This document shows, in pieces, positions 34,382-41,554 of a DNA stretch of 64,000 bases; within the stretch, counting starts at the first letter, position 1, and the number at the start of each line of letters is the position of its first letter. Made by a program: the position numbers and the translations under genes. The stretch spans positions 4,155,501 to 4,219,500 of the forward strand of contig NZ_JACHIV010000001.1 in assembly GCF_014203325.1 (NCBI RefSeq). Direction: 5' to 3'. The DNA is from Saccharopolyspora gloriosae. GTDB lineage: Bacteria > Actinomycetota > Actinomycetes > Mycobacteriales > Pseudonocardiaceae. The notes under the pieces are model-generated. The model saw only the letters and a list, made by a program, of their open reading frames with translations. It did not search any database and was not told the origin of the DNA.

Positions 34382-34422
34382 ACCCGTCGCGCTCCCGAGA
34401 GGAAGGGACCGACCACCTGTCT

Positions 34423-34633
34423 TCGATCTTGCCCTTCGTCGTTGTCCTGTCAGCGGCGAAGCCGCTGAGCAGTGACCAGCTTGAGCAAGCCGACCACCCG
34501 CGGGTTCTCAGCGTTCTTCTCGCGAGGACAGCTTTTTCCCTCGTGGCGGAGCCACTCGGGAAAAAGATCCCGCAGCGAGAAGAACGCTGAGGTTCCGCCA
34601 CCCGACCACCTCACCAGGCCGAGAACAAGAACA
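34423..34633 (+). repeat. Structured intergenic repeat, copy 6 (class A)
   Basis: Hairpin 1 is 34451-34467. The main stem pairs 34507-34523 with 34575-34591, perfect over 17 bp with a distinct sequence (GTTCTTCTCGC/GCGAGAAGAAC). The inner stem is CTTTTTCCC/GGGAAAAAG, with the apical GTGGC-GGA-GCCAC. It lies in a divergent intergenic region, so it is not confined to gene ends. Confidence 0.9.
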
Positions 34634-34702
34634 TCCACTCCATGAGGCCGTCCTCATGGAACGTTCACGGTGGGCTCAGTCTGGGCGTCGAGGGTTCACC
34701 TC

Positions 34703-36232
34703 ATGGATGCCGAGCGGGAGACCGAGCCGGTGCCCACCCGGGACGCGGCGACGCGGGTGCGCACGGACTACGCGACGCGGCCGATGCGCGCCGCCGGGCT
34801 CGCACCGGAACCGCAGTCGGGCAACGGCTGGGCGATCGTGTTCACCCTGGTCGCGCTCGGCGTGCTGGGAGTGCTGGCGGTCGTTCCGGGCACGCTCGGC
34901 GGCCCCGGTGAACTCGGCTGGCACGGGCTGCTCACGTTCCTCGTGTTCGCGGTGGCGGTCGGCGGCTGGATGAGTTCCCGGCTCGACGACACGTTCGTCG
35001 CGGTCGCCGCGGCCGTGCTGCTGGTCCTGTTCGGGGTGCTGGATTCCGAGGACGTGTTCGAACCGCTCGGCGAGGACCAGATCTGGTTGCTGATCGCGGC
35101 GTTCATCCTGGCCGCCGGGATCAACGCGACCGGGCTGCCCGCCCGGCTGTCGGTCGCCCTGGTGGCCCGCGCCCGCCGGCCGCGCGGACTGTTCCACCTG
35201 ATCACCGCTTCGCTGGTGATCACCGCGCTGCTCGTGCCGAGCACCAGCGGGCGGGCGGCGCTGGTGCTGCCCTTCTACCTCACGTTGGCCGCGGCGTTCG
35301 CGGCGCGGGAGCGGCTCGTGCGGGCGCTCGCGGTGCTGTTCCCGACCGTGGTGCTGCTCTCGGCCGTCGCCAGCCTCGTCGGGGCCGGGGCGCACCTGGT
35401 GACCAGCGAGATCCTCGCGAGCACCGTCGACGTGCGCATCGGGTTCGCGCAGTGGCTGTGGTGGGGGTTGCCGTTCGCGGTGGCGAGTTCGCACCTGGCC
35501 GCCGAACTCGTGCTGGCGCTGTTCACCCGCCACGCCGATCGCCGCGCCCCGCTGCGGGTCGACGCCGAGGCCCTGCGCTCGCAGCTGGAGGTGCCGGAGC
35601 GGATGCGGCGCGACGAGATCCGCGCGGCGGCGCTGCTGGGCGTCGTGGTGCTGCTGTGGAGCACCGAGCCGCTGCACGGCCTGTCCCCCGCCCTCGTCGC
35701 GCTCGGCGGCGCGGTGCTGATCACCTCACCCCGGCTGGGCACGGTGCGCTTCGGGGAGGCGCTGTCCGAGATCCCCTGGTCGCTGTTGCTGTTCATGGCC
35801 GCCACCGGCGCGCTCGGCACCGGGTTGACCGAGTCCGGCGCCGCCCAGTGGGCCGTGACGAGCTTCCTTAGCGGGGCGCCGCGTTCGACCGTGCTGCTGA
35901 CGGTGGTGGTCCTCAGCGTCGCCGCGCACCTGGTGGTGCAGTCCCGCTCGGCGCGGTCCTCGGTGCTGATCCCGCTCGTCGTGCCCGCCGCGCTCGCCGT
36001 CGGCATGAATCCGGTGGCGCTGGCGTTCGCCTCGACGGCCGCGGCCGGTTTCTGCCACACCCTGCCGTCGTCGGCGAAACCGGTCGCGATGTTCGCCCGG
36101 ATCGAGCAGGCGCCGACCTTCGCCCCGCGCGATCTGCTGAAGCTCTCCGCGCTGCTCGGGCCGGTGATGGTCGTGCTGGTCCTGCTGTTCACCCGCTTCG
36201 TCTGGCCGACGCTCGGCCTGGACCTCGACTGA
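34703..36232 (+). CDS. SLC13/DASS-type anion transporter
   Basis: A 509-residue polytopic membrane protein with about 12 hydrophobic segments. The two reentrant-loop regions of the divalent-anion:sodium symporter family are visible: LVPSTSGRAALVLPFYL (first S-N/T-x motif region) and ASTAAAGFCHTLPSSAKPVAMF in the second half. Family substrates are dicarboxylates, citrate or sulfate; here the glycerate kinase gene starts 22 bp downstream, so a glycerate-like or related C3/C4 acid is a reasonable guess. ATG 34703 is preferred to 34670 because the shorter form begins at a typical cytoplasmic N-terminus. Confidence 0.85.
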   Translation: MDAERETEPVPTRDAATRVRTDYATRPMRAAGLAPEPQSGNGWAIVFTLVALGVLGVLAVVPGTLGGPGELGWHGLLTFLVFAVAVGGWMSSRLDDTFVAVAAAVLLVLFGVLDSEDVFEPLGEDQIWLLIAAFILAAGINATGLPARLSVALVARARRPRGLFHLITASLVITALLVPSTSGRAALVLPFYLTLAAAFAARERLVRALAVLFPTVVLLSAVASLVGAGAHLVTSEILASTVDVRIGFAQWLWWGLPFAVASSHLAAELVLALFTRHADRRAPLRVDAEALRSQLEVPERMRRDEIRAAALLGVVVLLWSTEPLHGLSPALVALGGAVLITSPRLGTVRFGEALSEIPWSLLLFMAATGALGTGLTESGAAQWAVTSFLSGAPRSTVLLTVVVLSVAAHLVVQSRSARSSVLIPLVVPAALAVGMNPVALAFASTAAAGFCHTLPSSAKPVAMFARIEQAPTFAPRDLLKLSALLGPVMVVLVLLFTRFVWPTLGLDLD

Positions 36233-36254
36233 ACATTCCACGATGGAGGAAACC

Positions 36255-37415
36255 ATGTTCCGCTTTCTCGTCGCTCCCACCGGGTTCAAGGAGTGCCTGG
36301 ACGCCGAGGCCGTCGCCGCTGGAATCCGCACCGGCATCCGCCGGGTGGTCCCGGCCGCGATCGTCGACACCGTCCCGCTGATCGACGGCGGCGAAGGATC
36401 CGCCCGCATGCTGGCGAAGTCGACCGGTGGCGAGCTGGTTCCGGTGACCGTCACGGGGCCGGTCGGCGACCCCGTCGAGTCGCACTTCGCGCTGCTGGGC
36501 GGGACCGAACGGGGGACCGCGTTCGTGGAAGTGGCGGCAGCGGCGGGACTTTCCCTGGTGCCGCGGGGAAAGCGCGATCCGGGCCGCACGTCGAGCCGCG
36601 GTGTCGGCGAGCTGATCGCGGCGGCGCTGGACACCGGCGCCGAGAAGATCGTCGTCGGTTGCGGTGATTCCGGGATCTGCGACGGCGGTGCGGGAGCGTT
36701 GCAGGCGCTCGGAGTGCGCGTGCTCGACGACTCCGGTCACGACGTCGGCCCCGGCGGGGTACCGCTGCGCCAGGCGCGGCTGATCGACGCCGACGGCCTG
36801 GATCCACGACTGTCCGAAGTGGACATGGTGGTGGCGGTCAACCCGAAGAACGTGCTGAGCGGCCCGAAGGGCGTCGCGCACGTCTACGGCCCGCAGAAGG
36901 GCGCGTCCCCGGCGCAGGTCGCGCGGCTGGCGGCGGCGATGCACCGCTGGGGACTGCTGCTGCGCAGGCACAGCGGTACGGACTTCGCCGAGCTGCCCGG
37001 CGGCGGCGCCTCGGGCGGGGTCGGCGCGGGACTCGCCGGGGTGCTCGGCGCCCGGCTCGCGTCCCGGTTCGACGTCTTCATCGAGAGCACCGACCTGGAC
37101 CTGCGGCTGCGCGCCGCCGACCTGGTGCTCACCGCCGAAGGCGCCATCGACGCCTCCACCGCGCTCGGCAAGATCCCGTCCGAGGTCGCGCGCCGCGCGA
37201 AGCGCCAGGGCAAACCGGTGATCGCGTTGTGCGGCACCATCGGCCCCGGCGCCGAGAGCAGCTACGACACCGGGATCGACGCCTACACGGGCATCCTCAC
37301 CGGCCCGGTGGCGCTCGCCGACGCGATCGAGAGCGCCCCCGAACTCCTCGCCGACGCCACCGCCCGAACCCTCCGCATGCTCCTGGTCGGCCGCACCCTG
37401 CGAGCAGCGGCCTGA
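36255..37415 (+). CDS. Glycerate 2-kinase
   Basis: A 386-residue GarK/GlxK-type kinase (glycerate kinase family 1) that phosphorylates glycerate, giving 2-phosphoglycerate. Signatures: LVAPTGFKECLDAEAVAAGI, PLIDGGEGSARML, RDPGRTSSRGVGELI, GCGDSGICDGGAGALQALG, NPKNVLSGPKGVAHVYGPQKGAS and LVLTAEGAIDASTALGKIPSEVA. ATG 36255 has GGAGGAAACC. It follows an SLC13 carrier by 22 bp. It completes the glyoxylate route whose earlier enzymes (gcl, glxR, hyi) lie 30 kb away, so it may serve that pathway or external glycerate. Confidence 0.92.
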   Translation: MFRFLVAPTGFKECLDAEAVAAGIRTGIRRVVPAAIVDTVPLIDGGEGSARMLAKSTGGELVPVTVTGPVGDPVESHFALLGGTERGTAFVEVAAAAGLSLVPRGKRDPGRTSSRGVGELIAAALDTGAEKIVVGCGDSGICDGGAGALQALGVRVLDDSGHDVGPGGVPLRQARLIDADGLDPRLSEVDMVVAVNPKNVLSGPKGVAHVYGPQKGASPAQVARLAAAMHRWGLLLRRHSGTDFAELPGGGASGGVGAGLAGVLGARLASRFDVFIESTDLDLRLRAADLVLTAEGAIDASTALGKIPSEVARRAKRQGKPVIALCGTIGPGAESSYDTGIDAYTGILTGPVALADAIESAPELLADATARTLRMLLVGRTLRAAA

Positions 37416-37515
37416 CCCCGGCGAAGGGACGTGCGAGGAGATCTCACCGACGTGCGCCCCGGCTCGTGGTCGTCTTTCCGTCGGCAGAGCAAGCACGCCC
37501 GGACTCCCGCTGAGC

Positions 37516-37555
37516 GCGGACGCACGGCGGGGACGGCCACCCGCCGTGCGTCCGC
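37516..37555. terminator. Strong bidirectional terminator
   Basis: A perfect 16-bp stem, 37516-37531 with 37540-37555, and an 8-base loop GACGGCCA, between the convergent glycerate kinase and sialidase genes. Confidence 0.75.
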
Positions 37556-37625
37556 AGTGCGGAACGCGCTCTCCGGTCGCTCCCGGCGAATCAGCTCTCG
37601 TCGCGCCCGGTCGCCCGTCGGGTGG

Positions 37626-38771
37626 TCACCCCGCGCAACGACCGGCTTCGGCGAGCGGCAGCGCGGTGAAGGTCAGCTTCTCGTAGGCGCCGGCGGCGCC
37701 GTTCTCGGCGAGGACGCCGACTCTCCCGTCGGGGAGCATCGCCATCGCCGAGTAGGCCGCCGGGCCCGGGTGCAGCCGCGTCCCGTCCGACCAGTTCTCC
37801 CCGTCGTCGCAGCTGATCCGCACCGTGAGGTCGGTCCGGTCCCGCGAGTTCGCGGGGTTGCTGAACAACAACCGCTCGTCGGATCCCCGCGGGTCGACGC
37901 GGATCACGTCGGCGTTGACGCCCGGATCGGGCAGGCCGGGAATCGCCGCGGGCTTCCCGAAGGTGATGCCGCCGTCCTCGGACACCGCCCGCAACCGCTG
38001 CCCGCCGTCGACGTCCCGGACGTTCTGCACGACCTCGCCGGTGGACAGCTCCACGGCCTTGTTCTCGTCGGTGCCGCCCGCCAGCGGTTCGCCGGAGCGC
38101 CAGGTCTCGCCGTGGTCGTCGCTGTAGATGTTCGCGGCGTGGTGCTCGCCCGCCGCGTCGCGCACGACGATCGGCTGCAGCAACCGCCCGCCGGAGAGCT
38201 GCACCCCGTGGCCGGACGAGGCGAAGATCCCCGCCCACTCCGGCGCTTTCACCTGCTCGTTCAGATCGATCGGTGCGCTCCAGGTGCGTCCGTCGTCGCT
38301 GCTGGTCAGGTGCCGCACGTGCACGGTTCGCGGATCGGTGGCGTCGGCGGAGCCGGGTTCGGATTCCTGGAACCCCACTTCGCCGTGGCTGAAGGTGCAG
38401 AACAGGTGCACGCGCCCGGTGGCCCGGTCGGTGAGCAGGCTGGGATCGCCGCAGCCCTGCGGCGCGGGGTGATCGACGACGGCGCGGGGTTCGCTCCAGG
38501 TCGCGCCGCCGTCGGTGCTGCGGCGCACCATCGTGTCGATGTCGCCGGGCAGGTCACCGGGACCGTCGTTGCGCCGGTCGAAAGCGGCGATGACCGTGCC
38601 CCGCTCGGTCACCGCGAGGGCGGGGATGCGGTAGGTCACCGCGTCGGTGCTCACGGCGAGGTCCACGCCGCCGGGCGCGGCGACGGCGACGGGACCGGCG
38701 AGCAGCGCCAGTGCGGCGGTCGCCGTCATCGCGGGCAGGGCGCGGCGGCGGGTGCGGAGGATGCGAACCAC
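37626..38771 (-). CDS. Secreted exo-alpha-sialidase (GH33)
   Basis: A 381-residue protein with a signal peptide (RRRALPAMTATAALALLAGPVAVAAPGG). The six-bladed propeller is shown by the YRIPAL arginine motif and by Asp boxes STDGGATW, SSDDGRTW, SDDHGETW, SEDGGITF and SCDDGENW spaced along the chain. The arginine triad, a D near RRNDGPGD and the E in NKAVELSTGE fit GH33. It would release sialic acids from host or environmental glycans outside the cell. Start GTG 38769-38771. Its promoter carries a 17-bp palindrome. No sialic-acid uptake or catabolic genes are adjacent. Confidence 0.9.
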   Translation of the reverse strand: MVRILRTRRRALPAMTATAALALLAGPVAVAAPGGVDLAVSTDAVTYRIPALAVTERGTVIAAFDRRNDGPGDLPGDIDTMVRRSTDGGATWSEPRAVVDHPAPQGCGDPSLLTDRATGRVHLFCTFSHGEVGFQESEPGSADATDPRTVHVRHLTSSDDGRTWSAPIDLNEQVKAPEWAGIFASSGHGVQLSGGRLLQPIVVRDAAGEHHAANIYSDDHGETWRSGEPLAGGTDENKAVELSTGEVVQNVRDVDGGQRLRAVSEDGGITFGKPAAIPGLPDPGVNADVIRVDPRGSDERLLFSNPANSRDRTDLTVRISCDDGENWSDGTRLHPGPAAYSAMAMLPDGRVGVLAENGAAGAYEKLTFTALPLAEAGRCAG

Positions 38772-38823
38772 GTGCGGCTCCAGTCGTGTCGGTGTCGGCG
38801 TTGACGGCCACGAGGTCGAACGT

Positions 38824-38879
38824 TGGACGTCGGATGTCCAGAGTTGATGAAGCTAGGCCATCGACGTCGAACCTGTAAA
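38824..38879 (-). promoter_or_regulatory. Sialidase promoter with operator palindrome
   Basis: Leftward -35 TTTACA (38874-38879), 18-bp spacer and -10 TAGCTT (38850-38855). Just downstream, TGGACGTCGGATGTCCA (38824-38840) is a 17-bp palindrome with one mismatched pair, placed over the expected transcript start, as for a repressor site. Confidence 0.55.
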
Positions 38880-38922
38880 GCCCCGGACTCCCGCCACCGC
38901 CGCGCGCCGTACCGGCCGAACA

Positions 38923-38956
38923 ACGGCGGGGAGGAGGTCACCCTCCTCCCCGCCGT
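38923..38956 (-). terminator. Terminator after the GMC oxidase gene
   Basis: A perfect 15-bp stem (38923-38937 with 38942-38956) with a TCAC loop, about 85 bp beyond the leftward GMC oxidase stop. Confidence 0.75.
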
Positions 38957-39038
38957 CCGCCACGATCCGCTACGCCGCCCGAACCTGGTGCCGCAGAGCC
39001 GTTTCCGGGGCGGCGCAAGGCGTTCGCGGCACCGGCGA

Positions 39039-40616
39039 TCAGAACACGGTGCCCGCGTCCTGGGCGATCAGCTCATCGGTGGCCCGCTCCGCGACGGCCG
39101 CGATGGTCATCGACGGGTTGCAGGCCGCGCTGTTGCCCGGCATCAGCGCCCCGTCCAGCACGTAGAGCCCGCGGTGCCCTTGGACCCGGCCGGCGAGGTC
39201 GCAGACGACGCCCATCGACGCACCGCCCAGCGGATGCCAGGTGTTGGGCACCAGCGAGGTCGTGTCCAGCCGGATGTTGCCCTCCCCGGCGATCCGGGCG
39301 ACCCGGTCGTCGATGATCCGGCTCAGCTCGGCGTCCGCGTCGCGCGGCCAGTCCAGCACCGCGTCGTCCTTCGCCGAGTCGTAGACGAACTCGCCGCGCC
39401 CCTGGCTCACCCCGTAGCCGACGAGCATCGTGGTGCGCAGGTTCGGCGTCGGGGGCAGCGAGGCTTGGATGACGGTGTTCGCCGTCGCCGGGTCGCCCCA
39501 CTCCAGGCTGCCGTAGACGACGGGGCCGCCCTGCGGAGCGCCGAAGTCGTCGGCGAAGTTCGTCCAGGTGTAGATCCGGTCCCCGTTGGAGCCCCAGTTC
39601 GTGCCCAGCCCGTCGGGCATGTCGGGGATCTGGTCCTTGGCCGCCGCGCGCATCAGCAGCTTCGTGGTGTTCGCGGTGCCCGCCGCCATGACCAGCGCAC
39701 CGGCCGTGATGATCTTCTTCTCCAGCACGGTGCCGTCGCTGTCGATGCGGTCGACGTGGACCTCCCAGCGCCCGTCCTTGGCCATCGCCACGTCGGTGAC
39801 GTTGTGCTGGGTGGCGACGGTGACGCGGCCCGTCGCCTCCGCCTGCGCGATGTAGGTGACGTCGACGGAGTGCTTGCCGCCGTTGTTCACGCCCATGCTG
39901 CAGTCGCCGTTGGTGTAGGACGGCTTCATCTCGCCCGCCAGCTCGCGCAGCGCGAAGTCCCAGTCGATCGGCATCGGGATCTTCGAGAGGTCGTACCCGG
40001 CCTCCTCGGCGTTGCGCGCGAACACCCGCGAGGGCTTGTACGTGGTGCTGTTGATCAGCTCGTCGGGCGCGGTCTGCAGCTTCAGCATCTCGGCGACGCG
40101 CGGGTAGTGCTCGCGGGCCATGCGCGCGTAGTCGAGCTGCTCGGGCATGTTGGCGTTGAACACGTCCGCGGCGGGCTGCAACGTCATGCCCTGGTAGACC
40201 AGCGATCCGCCGCCGACGCCCGCGGCGCACATGATGTCCATGCCGTTGCCGGGGACCTGTTCGATCAGCCCCGTGTAGGGGGCGAACGGCATCAGCGGCA
40301 CCCCGAACAGCGAGGGCGTGGAGCCCAGCCAGGACAGCCGCGAGTCGGGGGCCAGCGGGCTCGGGAACGTGTCGGCGTTCGGGCCGGTGGGCCAGCGGCG
40401 CCCGCGTTCCAGCACCAGGACGGGCAGCCCGGCCTGGGCGAACCGCAGCGCCGTCACTCCCCCGCCGAAGCCGGAGCCGATGACGACGACGCGGTGTTCC
40501 TCGCGGGTCACCGGGACCCGGTTCACGGCGGCGAGGGCGTGCGGGGTGCTGAGCGCAGTCAGGCCCGCGGCGACGGCTGCTCCCTTGAGTGCGGAACGGC
40601 GGCTCAGTTCGGGCAT
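39039..40616 (-). CDS. GMC-type oxidoreductase, cholesterol oxidase-like, Tat-exported
   Basis: A 525-residue flavoprotein. A Tat signal (SRRSALKGAAVAAGLTALSTPHALA) precedes the FAD motif VIGSGFGGGVTALRFAQAG (G47-G53). The rest resembles class I cholesterol oxidases: CAAGVGGGSLVYQGM, the TWHPLGGASMG catalytic-His segment and a final DGALMPGNSAACNPSMTIAAVAERA. Such secreted enzymes oxidise 3-beta-hydroxysterols to 4-en-3-ones and make hydrogen peroxide. Start ATG 40614-40616 has AGGAGAGCC; the longer frame to 40772 would hide the twin-arginine signal. Divergent from a TetR gene that likely controls it. Confidence 0.9.
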   Translation of the reverse strand: MPELSRRSALKGAAVAAGLTALSTPHALAAVNRVPVTREEHRVVVIGSGFGGGVTALRFAQAGLPVLVLERGRRWPTGPNADTFPSPLAPDSRLSWLGSTPSLFGVPLMPFAPYTGLIEQVPGNGMDIMCAAGVGGGSLVYQGMTLQPAADVFNANMPEQLDYARMAREHYPRVAEMLKLQTAPDELINSTTYKPSRVFARNAEEAGYDLSKIPMPIDWDFALRELAGEMKPSYTNGDCSMGVNNGGKHSVDVTYIAQAEATGRVTVATQHNVTDVAMAKDGRWEVHVDRIDSDGTVLEKKIITAGALVMAAGTANTTKLLMRAAAKDQIPDMPDGLGTNWGSNGDRIYTWTNFADDFGAPQGGPVVYGSLEWGDPATANTVIQASLPPTPNLRTTMLVGYGVSQGRGEFVYDSAKDDAVLDWPRDADAELSRIIDDRVARIAGEGNIRLDTTSLVPNTWHPLGGASMGVVCDLAGRVQGHRGLYVLDGALMPGNSAACNPSMTIAAVAERATDELIAQDAGTVF

Positions 40617-40819
40617 CGGCTCTCCTGCGCGGTGAGGGCGTGTCGCGGGGTTCGCGGACCGCCGGGTGACGGCCACGGCCCGGAGCACGAGCGGTCTTCG
40701 CTGATCAACGGGCGTGGCGGGTCGGAAGTGTAGGGAAGGAAACCGAGAGAGAGAACCGGTCGACGATCTCACTACGCACGGGTAACATCTTCCGACGTGC
40801 GCGAACAGCGAGGTGTCCG

Positions 40820-41416
40820 TTGCTGACCCCGCAGCGCACCGATGCCCGCCGCAACCGCGAGATCATCCTGCGGGCGGCCGACGAGGCGTTCGCCGAGGGC
40901 TCCGACGTCGTGCCGATCGAGGAGATCGCCCGCCGCGCCGGACTCGGGCGGGCGACCGTCTACCGGCACTTCTCCGACCGCTACGCCCTGGCCACCACCG
41001 TCGCCGCTCACCGGCTGGAGACGTTGAAGTGCATCGTCGGCACCGCCGAGCGCGACCACCGCACCTTCCGGGACCTGCTGCACATGGTGCTCCGCGAACA
41101 GGTGGCCCGGCGACCGCTGATCAACATCATCCGGGAGCTGCCGGAGCACGAGCAGCGCCGGTTCGCCGACTCGCTCATCGCCGTGCTCGCGCCCGCGTTC
41201 CGCCGCGCGCAAGCGGAGGAGGAGCTGCGCGGCGACATCGAACCGGCCGACCTGGTGCTGGTCCTGGAGATGATCGAGGGCGCCCTGTCGTCGAAGCTGG
41301 TGCCCGCCGACGACGAAGCCGCCATCCGTAAGCTGATCGCCGTCTCGCTCGACGGCCTCTACCCCCGTCCGGAGACCGCACAGGGGTCGTCGCTGCAATC
41401 CTCTGACCTGCACTGA
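40820..41416 (+). CDS. TetR-family transcriptional regulator
   Basis: A 198-residue TetR protein: HTH region REIILRAADEAFAEGSDVVPIEEIARRAGLGRATVYRHFSDRYALATTV, then a variable helical C-terminal domain with the pattern seen in many actinobacterial homologues (FADSLIAVLAPAFRRAQAEEELRGDIEPADLVLVLEMIEGAL). Start TTG 40820 follows GCGAGGTG. Divergent from the sterol-oxidase-like gene, 203 bp away. I could not find a convincing palindrome in the region between them. Confidence 0.88.
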   Translation: MLTPQRTDARRNREIILRAADEAFAEGSDVVPIEEIARRAGLGRATVYRHFSDRYALATTVAAHRLETLKCIVGTAERDHRTFRDLLHMVLREQVARRPLINIIRELPEHEQRRFADSLIAVLAPAFRRAQAEEELRGDIEPADLVLVLEMIEGALSSKLVPADDEAAIRKLIAVSLDGLYPRPETAQGSSLQSSDLH

Positions 41417-41554
41417 CTCGGGGCGGGGCGCTCGACCGGGACCTTCAGCAGACCGCCACCGGCAGCGGACGCCGGAGGTCTCCCCATCCGGCCGGGCCGT
41501 GCATCCCCGGCCGCCGCCGGGAATCCGGCCGGGGCCACGTCGGCATCCGCCGGA

